From positions 2,684,001-2,748,000 of the forward strand of contig NZ_OY761823.1 in assembly GCF_963664965.1 (NCBI RefSeq): a stretch of DNA of 64,000 nucleotides. Reading direction: 5' to 3'. This document shows, in pieces, positions 9,535 to 18,704 of this stretch. Source of the stretch: an uncultured Pseudodesulfovibrio sp. (GTDB lineage: Bacteria > Desulfobacterota > Desulfovibrionia > Desulfovibrionales > Desulfovibrionaceae). The stretch's first letter is position 1. Each line of letters opens with the position of its first letter. The position numbers and the translations under genes were made by a program. Below the pieces are notes generated by a model. That model did not search any database. It saw only the letters and a list, made by a program, of their open reading frames with translations, and was not told the DNA's origin.

Positions 9535-10485
9535 TCAGCACTCCTCGGCGTTAACGGCACACTGCAAAGCTGCAATGGCTACTTCAATCTGACTGTCATC
9601 CGGTTCCTTGGTGGTGAGCAGTTGCATCATCAACCCAGGCCAGCACATCAGCTTGCACACGACATGCTTGCTGTATTTGCCTGAAAATTTGATCATTTCA
9701 TAAGCAACACAACTTACCGGAATCATGAGAAACAATTTTAAACCAACAATATAGAGATGCTTGAAAACAAAGTTTTCAGGCGAATAGAAATGCAACAGAA
9801 ATGGAACAAGAACGGTGTACAAAAGAATGGAAATGGCAAGCACGAACAATAGAAAAGCAGTGCCGCAACGAGGATGCAAACGGCTGTAAACATGAGTCGC
9901 AGCCGGTTTCAGCTCCTTCCCATCTTCCCAAGTCCAGATAACCTTGTGCTCGGCCCCATGATACTGAAAAACCCGACGGATGTCGGGAATGTACGAGATT
10001 GCCAGAATGTATCCGATGAACACGGTCATCTTGATAGCGCCGTCCCAGATATGAAAGCTCAGAGAATCAACGTCCCCGGCCCATCCGAGTTGTTCCATCA
10101 AAACAGATGCAAAGTGCGGCAAAACGACAAAAAGGCCAAGAGCGGCCCCCAGCGCGAGAATCATGGTCAAGACAAGATGCCAGGTTGTCAGCTCCCCGCC
10201 ATCCTCATCATCGTCCTCGGCTGCCTGTACTGCGGAAAAATTGAGTGCTTTTATGCCGTTGACCATGGTTTCCATGAGAATAGGGAACCCACGAAGAAAC
10301 GGTTTTTTCAGCCACGAGTAACGGAGAAGCGAAAACCAAGGCCTGACCTCGGTCACGATTTCGCCATCAGATTTACGAATGGCAATGGCAAGATTATCCT
10401 TGGCGCGCATCATCACGCCTTCAATCACCGCCTGACCGCCAACGGCCTGGGGTGCAGCCAAAGCAAACAACCATCGCAAATTCAA
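9535..10485 (-). CDS. DUF1385 integral membrane protein (YqhQ-like)
   Basis: 316 residues with the family opening [24 protein letters not shown] and several membrane spans (about 120-145, 170-195, 215-240 and 245-265). DUF1385 proteins are widespread and encoded beside prfA and rpmE; their function is not settled. The start is TTG at 10485 with GGAGG 8 bases upstream; no ATG gives a better fit. An acidic stretch (EDDDEDGGE near residue 95) precedes the first long span. Confidence 0.9.
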   Translation of the reverse strand: MNLRWLFALAAPQAVGGQAVIEGVMMRAKDNLAIAIRKSDGEIVTEVRPWFSLLRYSWLKKPFLRGFPILMETMVNGIKALNFSAVQAAEDDDEDGGELTTWHLVLTMILALGAALGLFVVLPHFASVLMEQLGWAGDVDSLSFHIWDGAIKMTVFIGYILAISYIPDIRRVFQYHGAEHKVIWTWEDGKELKPAATHVYSRLHPRCGTAFLLFVLAISILLYTVLVPFLLHFYSPENFVFKHLYIVGLKLFLMIPVSCVAYEMIKFSGKYSKHVVCKLMCWPGLMMQLLTTKEPDDSQIEVAIAALQCAVNAEEC

Positions 10486-10605
10486 GTTGTTACCCTCCGG
10501 TAGGCACAGCGGGAAAAAGCCCGCACTTATGACGTCTCAGCGCCACCTCGTATCTGTTCAGAATTAATAATTCCAAACCATTTGTAAAGTCCGCCAAATA
10601 AAACA

Positions 10606-10642
10606 ATATGCCTTCGCGGGGTAAACCCCAACGAAGGCATAT
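10606..10642 (-). terminator. Rho-independent terminator of rpmE
   Basis: Long stem ATATGCCTTCG...CGAAGGCATAT with an inner GGGG/CCCC stem and TAAA loop. Read on the minus strand it is followed by a T-rich tract (complement of 10597-10605). It lies just after the rpmE stop, between rpmE and DUF1385, so it may also attenuate read-through into the prfA operon. Confidence 0.75.
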
Positions 10643-10671
10643 GTTCACGGCTTTCGCCGAGAAAGAAAAAG

Positions 10672-10896
10672 CTACTTGCCAGCTTTGTTCTTGTCGAACT
10701 GCGCGTACTTCTTGCGGAAGCGGTCAATACGACCAGCAGTGTCAACAAAGCGCTGCTTACCGGTGTAGAACGGATGGCAGTTGGAACAAATTTCAACCTC
10801 AAGCTCTTCGCCCTTGGTGGTCAGCAGTTCAGCCTCGTAACCGCAGTGGCAACGAATCTTGGCCTTGTAAGTTTTCGGATGAATATCGTTTTTCAT
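10672..10896 (-). CDS. rpmE: Ribosomal protein bL31, zinc form
   Basis: 74-residue ribosomal protein of the large subunit. It has the zinc-ligand cysteines C16, C18, C37 and C40, so it is the zinc-containing (C+) type, and the [12 protein letters not shown] signature. GGAGAG lies 7 bases upstream of ATG. It is followed by a strong hairpin and then DUF1385-prfA-prmC, an order common in many bacteria. Confidence 0.97.
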   Translation of the reverse strand: MKNDIHPKTYKAKIRCHCGYEAELLTTKGEELEVEICSNCHPFYTGKQRFVDTAGRIDRFRKKYAQFDKNKAGK

Positions 10897-11100
10897 GACG
10901 CTCTCCTGTCATTTTTTTTCGCGTGGAACTCGGTCTTATACTCAGGAGCAACCCGCTTGGCAAGCAAAAAAATCAAGATTCTTTCCAAACACAGTTGCAA
11001 TCCCGTTCAGGGAAAAGCTTTCTACACACACTTCTCAAAAAAGTCTAGATTATCCCCTCAATTATCGCAAAAAAACAGCCACCACATCCACATCACAAAA

Positions 11101-11131
11101 AAAGGGACGGAAGCATGGCTTCCGTCCCTTT
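11101..11131 (-). terminator. Rho-independent terminator of dsrC
   Basis: A perfect 14-bp stem (AAAGGGACGGAAGC with its complement) and a 3-base loop, followed on the minus strand by a run of T (complement of the A-run at 11095-11103). One of the strongest terminators in the window; it isolates dsrC as a one-gene transcript, as expected for a highly expressed protein. Confidence 0.9.
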
Positions 11132-11152
11132 AATATCAAGCTCTGGTGCGAA

Positions 11153-11470
11153 CTAGACGCAGCCGGTGGGCTTGGGCAGGCCAGCCATCTTACAGGCTCC
11201 CTTACCAGGTCCGGAGGGGAACAGTTCGTAGATCTGTTTCAGCTTGAAGCCGGTGACCTTGGAGAGGATACGGACCATCGGTGCGATGCCGTTCTTCTTG
11301 TAGTAGTCCTGCAGGAAGTCGATGACTTTCTGGTGGTCTTCAGTGATTTCCTTGATACCTTCAGAATCTTTCACGAAGTCAACCCAAACAGGGGTCCAAT
11401 CTTCAAACTTCTGCAGGAAACCGTCTTCATCAACCTCAAAAGTGCTACCTTCAAATTCAACTACAGCCAT
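11153..11470 (-). CDS. dsrC: DsrC sulfur-carrier protein of dissimilatory sulfite reduction
   Basis: DsrC carries sulfur from dissimilatory sulfite reductase as a trisulfide between two cysteines on its flexible C-terminal arm, and the membrane complex DsrMKJOP then reduces it. The two arm cysteines are C93 and C104 (CKMAGLPKPTGCV), ten residues apart with the second penultimate: the true DsrC pattern, not the single-cysteine TusE pattern. 105 residues. AGGAGG precedes ATG, and the gene has its own promoter and a strong terminator. It is separate from dsrAB here, which is usual in sulfate reducers. Confidence 0.95.
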   Translation of the reverse strand: MAVVEFEGSTFEVDEDGFLQKFEDWTPVWVDFVKDSEGIKEITEDHQKVIDFLQDYYKKNGIAPMVRILSKVTGFKLKQIYELFPSGPGKGACKMAGLPKPTGCV

Positions 11471-11598
11471 TTTATCCTCCTAGGGGATGTTTTTTCATGC
11501 TGTGACCCCGGGGACTTCCCAGAGTAACCATATCCATTTAAACAGCGATCCGCTGTTTGACACCAATACATAAAATCGGTTCGAAAACCGTGGGGTGG

Positions 11599-11627
11599 AC
11601 ATTACTGCCACACCCACACCTTGTCAA
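11599..11627 (-). promoter_or_regulatory. dsrC promoter with structured leader
   Basis: On the minus strand TTGACA (11627-11622), a 17-base spacer and TAATGT (11604-11599): a near-consensus sigma-70 promoter. The roughly 120-base leader to the dsrC ATG contains inverted repeats CGGTTTTCGAACCG, AACAGCGGATCGCTGTT and a CCCCGGGG core. These may stabilise the mRNA of this abundant protein. Confidence 0.7.
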
Positions 11628-11659
11628 GACCTCAAAGGCGTTCTGATGAAGAATTATTT

Positions 11660-13411
11660 TCATTCAGAAACTGTTTCAACGGCCTCTGATTGCTTGATTT
11701 CTTCATAATGTTCCTTGGCATAATCCAGACTCGGGTCCATATTCAGCGCCGCTTCCAGATAATCGAGCGCCTCGGCGTTGTTGCCCATGAATTTATGACA
11801 AAGCCCAAGATTTGCCAGATCATGCGGCGACCCACTGTCGATATCCAAAGCAGCCTGAAAGTTTTCAGCACCTTCCGCATATCGTCCGGCCTTGAAATGG
11901 GCAACCCCGCGCAGGTTGAAGAACTCCTTGCATTCCTTGTCGAGTTCGATCGCCCTGTCCAGCGGCGCAACCACCTCATCCCAACGTTCAAGCTGGGACA
12001 ATGCATACGCTTGATAAAACGCGGACAAAGCCCGTTCTTCATTGGCAGGCTGCAACGGTTCAGCCAAGGCGAACTGTTCGACAGCATAATCAATGTCGCC
12101 CATACGCATTGCGAGCAGCCCCTTGAAAAACGGAATGAAATACGCATCAGGATACACATCCTCTAGGACATCAAGGCCCTCAAGAGCGTCTCCGAACTCC
12201 GCATCTTCCGCAAGAATCCTTCCGACAAACAGCCCGACACTGCGATTAGGCGTGCGTTCACGGAAATCGAACCCCGGAACGAAGTTGTAATTGGCCGTAA
12301 CCATAAGATCAGGATGGCGGGTATCAACCGAATACAGCGGAGTACCCTTGTCACTCAAACCGTTGGCCAGCGCCCTCAGCTCTTCCAGGATATTGTCGTG
12401 CTCGACCGTCGGAAGGGAATCCAAGGCGACGACGGGTCCCTCTTCAAGCCACTTCACCTGATCAAGACTCGTGAACTTGGGAAGTCCGGAGGCCTCATAA
12501 ACACGGCTCGTCTCGAAATCACCGGCAAGCTGCGCCACCTCGGTGACGGCGCGGATAGCGGCTTTGACCGGCGAAGCGGCTGTCCCAGCAGTGAACACGA
12601 TCTCACTGAGGGCCGGGAATGTTTTTACGTCCCAAGCCACGGCTGCCACCGTGGGAACGGGATACCCCATGGAAAAATCCTTGAGAATCAACTGGACGCC
12701 ATTCTGCTCGAAACATTTCACAAGCCGGGTCAAAACAGGATCATCAAAAGACTTCGGGTCTATTGTCGGCACAGTCGGACGAGTGCGGTCGATTATGGCG
12801 CAGACATGACGTTCCACCAACTCACATCCGCCCTGCGAAATGGACTCCTCAAAAGTATTTCCGGCAGACGCACCGTTAAACTCATTGAGTTTCTTGAACC
12901 AATCCAAAGGAACGTATTCGTGCTCGCCAGTCGCGATATTCAGGGCAGGATGAAAACGCCAGCGATTGAGATCCATCACACGCACAGCATCTTCTTCGGT
13001 TATCTCTTCATTGACAGAGCAGATGATCTTGCGAATATCCATGACCTTTCCCGGCCACTTTTCCTGTGCTTCGGACCACGTCAACTCGGTAAACTTCTCT
13101 TCATCAGCCCAAAAACTGAAATAGGAGAAACGCTCAACCAACTCCATGAGAGCCGAAGCTTCGGCCTGCTCGGGAGAAGCGCCCTTCCCCATCTGCTTTC
13201 GGGTGGGCATGACATGTTTGGCAGCAGGTCCACAGGTGCTCACGAAAACCGGGATTTCGAGCCGCCCGGTATCCACACGGTCCGTCTCAGCCAAAACGCC
13301 TTCGCACTTTTCCGCAAGCAATCCCTTGACCCGCTTCACGGTCTCGGAAGGATCGCACGCCTTATCGAGGTCCGTGCTAAACTTCTTGAAACAATCCTTG
13401 AGTTCGATCAC
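11660..13411 (-). CDS. YcaO-domain protein with C-terminal TPR repeats
   Basis: 583 residues. The first part (about 60-390) is a YcaO ATP-dependent cyclodehydratase/thioamidase-like domain. Family ATP-site motifs are visible as QAEASALMELVERFS (82-96), GGCELVERH (194-202) and RAVTEVAQLAG (287-297). The last part (about 410-575) is a set of TPR repeats in place of the proline-rich C-terminus of azoline-forming YcaO proteins. The substrate is unknown: E. coli YcaO has been linked to ribosomal protein S12 beta-methylthiolation, while others make thioamides or azolines on peptides. GTG start at 13411 with AAGGA upstream. The methyltransferase gene ends 2 bases before it and dsrC lies downstream; no precursor peptide gene is seen nearby. 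Confidence 0.85.
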   Translation of the reverse strand: MIELKDCFKKFSTDLDKACDPSETVKRVKGLLAEKCEGVLAETDRVDTGRLEIPVFVSTCGPAAKHVMPTRKQMGKGASPEQAEASALMELVERFSYFSFWADEEKFTELTWSEAQEKWPGKVMDIRKIICSVNEEITEEDAVRVMDLNRWRFHPALNIATGEHEYVPLDWFKKLNEFNGASAGNTFEESISQGGCELVERHVCAIIDRTRPTVPTIDPKSFDDPVLTRLVKCFEQNGVQLILKDFSMGYPVPTVAAVAWDVKTFPALSEIVFTAGTAASPVKAAIRAVTEVAQLAGDFETSRVYEASGLPKFTSLDQVKWLEEGPVVALDSLPTVEHDNILEELRALANGLSDKGTPLYSVDTRHPDLMVTANYNFVPGFDFRERTPNRSVGLFVGRILAEDAEFGDALEGLDVLEDVYPDAYFIPFFKGLLAMRMGDIDYAVEQFALAEPLQPANEERALSAFYQAYALSQLERWDEVVAPLDRAIELDKECKEFFNLRGVAHFKAGRYAEGAENFQAALDIDSGSPHDLANLGLCHKFMGNNAEALDYLEAALNMDPSLDYAKEHYEEIKQSEAVETVSE

Positions 13412-13413
13412 GG

Positions 13414-14130
13414 CTATTTCCTTCTCAGACGGAACAGGTTGACTGTCTTGTCATCCCCGGTTTCCTTATCGGAAAAGCCGGCAGTGGTTTTCATCATGTT
13501 GAAAGATTCGTTTGCCTTGACGAAGAAGCCACGCGCCTCGCGCTTTAGATCAAGAGCGAGCAGCACTTCAGCAGTCGGTGCTTCGACCAAATGCTCCTGC
13601 ACAAAGCCGACAAGCCGTTCAAACTGCGCTTCGTCATAAAGCATCTCACAACCGATGATGTAATCGAAACGCATCCCCAAACCATCAGACAAATCCGTTT
13701 TCCTGACTGTCACGGAATCTTCCAGACCGTTTTTCAACGCATTAATTCGGCTGAACAGCAACGCATCCTGATCCGTGTCCGTAATAGTCACGTCAAATCC
13801 ACGCATCGCCAAGGCGAGGCCGTTGAGCGAGCCTCCTGCGCCAATCTCAAGGATATGGCATCCATCAGCAAACGGGAAACGAGTCAGCGAAACACCCATG
13901 ACAATACTTGAAGGCCAAACCTTCGCCCAGAGAGGCAATACAACCTGCTTGCCGGATCGAGTCTGGTCCATCAGCTTGTCGATGTACCCCTGCATGTTCT
14001 TGATCTGTAATATCTTGAGAGAAGATTCGCCCACGGACACAGTCTTAAACTCGACCTCACCGAATTTCTTCACGGCAATGTCGAGGAGTTTGTCCATGGG
14101 CTGTTCCAGATTATATTCTTTCGCAGCCAC
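13414..14130 (-). CDS. Class I SAM-dependent methyltransferase (METTL/MT16-like)
   Basis: About 238 residues. It has LPLWAKVWPSS followed by the SAM loop ILEIGAGGSLNGLALAMRG and the acidic loop TDTDQDA, the layout of the methyltransferase-16 family, many of which methylate lysines on proteins. The start is GTG at 14130, with GGAGG 5 bases upstream; an in-frame TTG at 14142 overlaps that GGAGG and is unlikely. It is immediately upstream of the YcaO gene (2-base gap), so the two probably act on one target, but that target is unknown. Confidence 0.8.
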   Translation of the reverse strand: MAAKEYNLEQPMDKLLDIAVKKFGEVEFKTVSVGESSLKILQIKNMQGYIDKLMDQTRSGKQVVLPLWAKVWPSSIVMGVSLTRFPFADGCHILEIGAGGSLNGLALAMRGFDVTITDTDQDALLFSRINALKNGLEDSVTVRKTDLSDGLGMRFDYIIGCEMLYDEAQFERLVGFVQEHLVEAPTAEVLLALDLKREARGFFVKANESFNMMKTTAGFSDKETGDDKTVNLFRLRRK

Positions 14131-14161
14131 GAAAACCTCCAATATGGTGAGCCCCTAAGGG

Positions 14162-14923
14162 CTACTGGTCAACTTTATTGATTTTCTCCAAAATCCAGAA
14201 AACGTTTTCCCCGGAACCGTCCCGCGAGAATTCCCACACGGCACGGACATGAACAGACTGTTCACCGGAAACGCCTTTTCGAAGATCTGCGTCATAAAAA
14301 ACGCTGACATCAGTTCTATTATTATCCGTCTTCATATCCATGAGACGGGCATTCAAAAGCATAATTTCAGTTTGCTCATCAGCGGACCGGCGCTGGACCT
14401 CGGCCACAGCATCCTCATACGCGCTGTCCGAAAGCAGTGACCTGAGTTCATCGAGTTCACTCACGTCACGCACCTGCTGAAAACGGGAAAAAAACAGTTT
14501 TGCCCCTTCCAGAAACTCAGCTTCATCAAAACTATCGGACTCGACCTTGGGTGACTGCCGAACCGGGGTCTCACTCGGTTCGGAGCTCAGGACACTCCAC
14601 ATCTGCCGTGCGGCCTCGTGGCGGTCCATGGGCCTGTGAGCCGATTCGTCTTCCTTGTCCTGCATTCTGTCCGCCCAACGATTTTGACGAGTTCTGTCAT
14701 TGTCGCCGGAACGGCGCCTGAAAGCGCGAACGAGAAAATAGGCAATCAGCCCCAAAAACAGAATGTTCAGCACACTGCCGATACTGCTTACAGGGGCATC
14801 AGGATTGGCAGGCTGAGCAAGACAGGCATCAGCAAAGACCAAACTGACAAAGGTAATTAATGAGAATATTAAACTAAATCGGACGCCATGGGGTGCGGAT
14901 TTTGAATCAGTCACTCGTGTCAT
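14162..14923 (-). CDS. Tim44-like domain membrane protein
   Basis: 253 residues: a signal/anchor segment at about 17-37 (ending CLAQPAN), a second hydrophobic segment at about 47-67, a charged linker, then a C-terminal Tim44-like domain (about 125-250). Bacterial proteins of this class are membrane-bound and of unclear function, related to the lipid- and protein-binding domain of mitochondrial Tim44. The region around its stop forms AGCCC-CTAA-GGGCT, a short hairpin. It is convergent with nothing and lies upstream of the methyltransferase gene on the same strand. Confidence 0.75.
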   Translation of the reverse strand: MTRVTDSKSAPHGVRFSLIFSLITFVSLVFADACLAQPANPDAPVSSIGSVLNILFLGLIAYFLVRAFRRRSGDNDRTRQNRWADRMQDKEDESAHRPMDRHEAARQMWSVLSSEPSETPVRQSPKVESDSFDEAEFLEGAKLFFSRFQQVRDVSELDELRSLLSDSAYEDAVAEVQRRSADEQTEIMLLNARLMDMKTDNNRTDVSVFYDADLRKGVSGEQSVHVRAVWEFSRDGSGENVFWILEKINKVDQ

Positions 14924-14956
14924 CTCTTATAGTTTTAATGAAATACGTAACCGAAA

Positions 14957-15355
14957 TTAGTCAATCAATGCCAAATCACGCAAAATGGCATGCAGGCTTT
15001 CCACTTCAATGGGCTTGGGCAGATAGGCGGCAGCGCCACCCTTGTAGTAGGCCTTGACCACGGTCTTGGGATCATTGAGCGCCGTTACCATGATAACTTT
15101 GGCTTCACTGGAGGGCTGAACTCCCATCTCCTGTTCAATGCTGCGGATCTCCTTGAGGGCCTGATGACCATCCTTGTTCGGCATCATAATGTCCATGCAT
15201 ACAAGATCATAAGGCCGCCCTTCCGACAAAGCCACTCGAAAAGCGTCAACACATTCGACGCCGTCGACAGCTGTATCGCACTCCCCGAAATCGGTCAGCA
15301 GGGCCGTCAACAGTTTGCGGCTGGTAAATTCATCTTCGACTATCAATATACGCAT
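14957..15355 (-). CDS. Single-domain response regulator
   Basis: About 132 residues, a CheY-like receiver alone with no output domain. It begins MRILIVEDEFTSR at ATG 15355, with GGAGG 4 bases upstream; an in-frame upstream start 14 codons earlier has no such site. Acidic pocket ED, phosphoacceptor D in MDIMMP, switch T in VTAL and K in LPKPIE are all present, so it should be phosphorylatable. The cognate kinase is not in the neighbourhood. Confidence 0.88.
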   Translation of the reverse strand: MRILIVEDEFTSRKLLTALLTDFGECDTAVDGVECVDAFRVALSEGRPYDLVCMDIMMPNKDGHQALKEIRSIEQEMGVQPSSEAKVIMVTALNDPKTVVKAYYKGGAAAYLPKPIEVESLHAILRDLALID

Positions 15356-15546
15356 GATTCCTCCGTCAAGGTCCGACACCTTTACACCATCCCCCACCGA
15401 AACTCAACGCGAAGAACCCGTGCTTCAATATGCACGCCCTTCCCCGTATCTCCACCGTCGTTTCACACCAAAACGCTTGCCACCATTCAGTTTGCACAGT
15501 AGGAAAGACCCTCGGTTCACGCTCAAAAGATTTAATGGAGAACAAT

Positions 15547-15876
15547 ATGCAGCCAGCAGATATTCCCTTTTTCCTGTCTGAATTCTTCGATTTTCTGGAC
15601 AGCCCCATATGGCGTGCATGGCCTTTCAATGCCGGTTATGGCGACCATCTCCTGCCTTCACTGGCAAGGTTTGCTTTCGTCACACTGATCCTTGGAGCCA
15701 TCATGTTGTTTCTCCGGGTTCTTTACGGCCCCAACGGCTTCCTCAGAGACGAAGAAATGGACCGTGAAGCCGAAGAAGAACGCCGTCAGGAGCGGGCCGA
15801 GCTTGAAAAAGAATTCGAGGACGGTAAAATCTCCGAAATCGAATTCAAAATCCGGATGAAAGGTCTCAAGGACTGA
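15547..15876 (+). CDS. Small membrane protein with SHOCT-like tail
   Basis: About 109 residues: an N-terminal segment with aromatic residues, one membrane span at about 35-57, an acidic, charged helix and a short C-terminal motif FEDGKISEIEFKIRMKGL that resembles a SHOCT oligomerisation tail. ATG 15547 is preferred because GGAG (15537-15540) sits 6 bases upstream; an ATG at 15535 lacks a site. The HD-hydrolase gene begins 2 bases after its stop. Function unknown. Confidence 0.65.
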   Translation: MQPADIPFFLSEFFDFLDSPIWRAWPFNAGYGDHLLPSLARFAFVTLILGAIMLFLRVLYGPNGFLRDEEMDREAEEERRQERAELEKEFEDGKISEIEFKIRMKGLKD

Positions 15877-15878
15877 TC

Positions 15879-16661
15879 ATGTCCCTGCGACCGCACGTTA
15901 AAGCCTTCACCCGTTTTGCAGAAAGCCACCTGACCGGTAACGAAGCCGACGACGCTCTCATCCGCCTCAAGATCGACCATTCATTTCGAGTTCAGGACAA
16001 TGCCGCACTCATAGCGGCGAAAGAAAACCTTCCTGCCCACAACGCACGACTCTGTGAACTTGCGGCACTATACCACGATATTGGGCGGTTCCCACAATAT
16101 TCCAAGTTCCGCACGTTCAAGGATTCCGAATCAGCCAATCACGCCCGACTCGGTGTACTGGCTTTAAGGCAAATCCTGCTCCCGGACGATGTGCCACAGG
16201 ACGACTGGCGCACCATCCGCCTTGCCGTCGCCCAGCACAATGTCATGCACATCAGGGATTCACTTCCAATGAAACTCGCTACTCCGACACAAGTTGTCCG
16301 AGATGCCGACAAACTGGACATCTTCAACGTCATACTCAGCCACTTCGAATCCGAAGGCCCGCTCAACTCCGTCATTGCAGGCGGCGTAGCCGACGAACCC
16401 GACAAATATTCAATGTCCATGTACAGTAGAGTTTATTCCGGGAAATTGGGAATATACAACGACATGCTTTACGCAAACGACTTCAAATTACTCTTGATAA
16501 GCTGGGTTTTCGACCTTCATTGGGCGTCATCCATTCAGCTCCTTTCTGAAAGAAAATATCTGGACCGCGCTTTTGACGCGCTTCCCGATGACGACAATAT
16601 TGAAAAGCTCAAAGAAAAGGTATTCAATTTCATGCGTTATAATCCTTGTCTTGCCCCTTGA
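15879..16661 (+). CDS. HD-domain metal-dependent phosphohydrolase
   Basis: 260 residues with the HD superfamily ligands H34, H66-D67 (ALYHDIGRF) and a later acidic residue at D142 in RDADKLD. HD proteins hydrolyse phosphate esters such as nucleotides or cyclic dinucleotides; the specific substrate cannot be told. There is no fused sensory domain. It follows the small SHOCT-like gene by 2 bases (stop, then ATG), so the two are likely cotranscribed. Confidence 0.85.
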   Translation: MSLRPHVKAFTRFAESHLTGNEADDALIRLKIDHSFRVQDNAALIAAKENLPAHNARLCELAALYHDIGRFPQYSKFRTFKDSESANHARLGVLALRQILLPDDVPQDDWRTIRLAVAQHNVMHIRDSLPMKLATPTQVVRDADKLDIFNVILSHFESEGPLNSVIAGGVADEPDKYSMSMYSRVYSGKLGIYNDMLYANDFKLLLISWVFDLHWASSIQLLSERKYLDRAFDALPDDDNIEKLKEKVFNFMRYNPCLAP

Positions 16662-16712
16662 TCTAATCTGTCTGAAACATTAGAAAAGTAAAAGGGAGAC
16701 ACAATTAAAGAC

Positions 16713-17825
16713 ATGGCTCAGAAAAAAGACAGCAAAGCATATGGCGCGTATACGAACGTCGTCATACTGACAAACGTCGAAGTCCACGCCAAACGCGACA
16801 CTGCGACCATAAAGATGTTTGGCACACATGACGCCAAGACATTCACTAAAGGTGTCGACGCCATCGACTACATCACTGACAACAGTGTTGACCTTGTGCT
16901 TTGCGACGCCACACTGGACGACATGTCCGGAATCAAATTCGCCCAGATCGTCAGAAAAAACATGAGCGGACGCCCGCTCCCGATCATCATGGTTACTCTG
17001 GAAAACCGAAAAGACCATGTTCTGGACAGTATCGCAGCAGGCTGCATCGGATATATCCTCAGACCATATTCCATCGATACTTTTGAAAAATACCTGATTC
17101 TCGCCAACCAGCTCGACAACTACCCCGAAATCGAGGAAATGGAACTGCAAGAAGCCAAGGACATGGTGGAACGCGGTGACTTTGACGACGCCATCGAAGC
17201 CTTTGAAGAACTCATCTCCTATCAGGATGAAGCGCAAAAATACTATGACATGGGTTGCCAGTTCATGGTTCAGGGCAAATACGGCAAGGCCATTGTCTCA
17301 TTCAAAAAAGCAGTCAAGATCAACGACCTGTTTGCCGAAGCGTACAAAGGGCTTGCCGACGCTTACAAGGGCAAGGGCGACATGGAGGCCTGCAAAAAAT
17401 TTCTCCAGAAAGCCGCCGATGTCCACGCCCAGTTCGATCGCCTTGAAGAGACCAAAACGCTATTCATCGAAATTCTCAAGTACGATTCAGACACCCCGAA
17501 CCCGTTCAATACGCTCGGTGTCAACCTTCGAAAACATGGCGATTACCCCGGAGCCATCCACGCCTACAAGCAAGCGCTGGAGCTGACCCCAAACGACGAA
17601 AACATATATTTCAACATGGCCAAGGCATTCTACTTCATGGGCAAGCTGGAAGAAGCCTCTAACGCTGTCGACATGTCATTGAAAATGCATCCGGAATTCC
17701 GGGAAGCCAACAAGCTCTATCAGCGAATACACGGCAAACCGTGGACTCCCGTGTTGGGAAAAATCGCCCGCCAACGCGCCACACCGGAAGGAGCCAAGGA
17801 ATCCGCCAAGGACCTCGACCCCTAA
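16713..17825 (+). CDS. Degenerate receiver domain fused to TPR repeats
   Basis: 370 residues: an N-terminal CheY-like receiver (about 12-130), then TPR repeats (about 150-345). Compared with active receivers, the phosphoacceptor position D65 and T95 are kept, but the acidic pair is replaced (N21/E23 region) and the conserved lysine is R117 (ILRPYS). Phosphorylation is therefore doubtful and the domain may be a scaffold. The TPR part suggests protein-protein binding. Upstream GGGAG is about 15 bases from ATG. This receiver-TPR design is common in Deltaproteobacteria. Confidence 0.8.
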   Translation: MAQKKDSKAYGAYTNVVILTNVEVHAKRDTATIKMFGTHDAKTFTKGVDAIDYITDNSVDLVLCDATLDDMSGIKFAQIVRKNMSGRPLPIIMVTLENRKDHVLDSIAAGCIGYILRPYSIDTFEKYLILANQLDNYPEIEEMELQEAKDMVERGDFDDAIEAFEELISYQDEAQKYYDMGCQFMVQGKYGKAIVSFKKAVKINDLFAEAYKGLADAYKGKGDMEACKKFLQKAADVHAQFDRLEETKTLFIEILKYDSDTPNPFNTLGVNLRKHGDYPGAIHAYKQALELTPNDENIYFNMAKAFYFMGKLEEASNAVDMSLKMHPEFREANKLYQRIHGKPWTPVLGKIARQRATPEGAKESAKDLDP

Positions 17826-17850
17826 GACATCTTCGACCCAAGGGAGCAAG

Positions 17851-18633
17851 GTGACAAACGAAGCAGTCATACGCATCGTCTCCTTTTCAACAATTCTCGT
17901 CATCATGGGAATTGCCGAAACACTGTTTCCCAAACGGGATCTCGATACTCTCAAGGCTCGCCGCTGGTTTTCCAACCTGTCCATCGCCGCTCTATCCACA
18001 TTGATCATCCGACTGGGCATCCCGATCATGCCTGTCAGTCTGGCCATTCTCTGCACGGAAAAGAATATCGGCCTCTTCAACCTTCTTTCCCTTCCGATCT
18101 GGGTTGAACTGGCAATGTCCATACTGCTGCTGGACATGATTATCTATTTTCAACACGTGGCATTCCACAAGCACCGGCTGCTCTGGCGTGTACACCGCAT
18201 GCATCATGCGGATCTCGACATAGACACGAGCACGGGCATCAGGTTTCACCCGATTGAGATATTCCTCTCCACGCTCATCAAGCTGACAGCAATCGTCCTG
18301 CTCGGCCCCGCCGCTTCTGCCGTAATCATTTTCGAAATCCTGCTCAATGGATGTGCTCTCTTCAATCACGCCAATCTAAGGTTGCCTGTCAGACTCGATG
18401 CACTGCTTCGACTCTTTGTCGTCACTCCTGACATGCACCGCGTTCACCACTCAATCGACATGAAGGAAGCCAATACGAATTATGGCTTCAACTTCCCGTG
18501 GTGGGACAGGATATTCCAGACCTACAAACCGCAACCGGCACTCGGCCACAATCAAATGCACATCGGACTCAACATTTTCAGAGCCCCTGAATTTATCCAT
18601 ATTTCACGCATGCTCACCATCCCCTTTATCTGA
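17851..18633 (+). CDS. Sterol desaturase / fatty acid hydroxylase-family membrane enzyme
   Basis: 260 residues, with membrane spans at about 10-30, 45-70, 80-110 and 140-170. The di-iron histidine boxes are visible: HVAFHKHRLLWRVHRMHH, NHANLR and HRVHHSIDMKEANTNYG. The superfamily inserts oxygen or double bonds into lipids using O2 and di-iron, which is odd in a strict anaerobe. Family members also have other roles, and the substrate is unknown. GTG start at 17851 with AGGGAG 6 bases upstream. Confidence 0.85.
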   Translation: MTNEAVIRIVSFSTILVIMGIAETLFPKRDLDTLKARRWFSNLSIAALSTLIIRLGIPIMPVSLAILCTEKNIGLFNLLSLPIWVELAMSILLLDMIIYFQHVAFHKHRLLWRVHRMHHADLDIDTSTGIRFHPIEIFLSTLIKLTAIVLLGPAASAVIIFEILLNGCALFNHANLRLPVRLDALLRLFVVTPDMHRVHHSIDMKEANTNYGFNFPWWDRIFQTYKPQPALGHNQMHIGLNIFRAPEFIHISRMLTIPFI

Positions 18634-18642
18634 AACCAGAAC

Positions 18643-18683
18643 GCGATACACCCTCTACGGGATTCCCGCAGAGGGTGTATCGC
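18643..18683. terminator. Long hairpin between convergent genes
   Basis: A 41-base almost perfect hairpin: arms GCGATACACCCTCT and AGAGGGTGTATCGC with an inner CGGG/CCCG stem. It separates the hydroxylase-family gene (+) from the PilZ gene (-), so it probably works as a bidirectional transcription barrier although T-runs are lacking. Confidence 0.65.
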
Positions 18684-18704
18684 AATCACGAAACAAGTCG
18701 GAAA

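Noticed and set aside
12314-13639. A 441-codon + frame opposite the YcaO gene
   Set aside because: Antisense shadow; spans the YcaO and methyltransferase genes without sense of its own.
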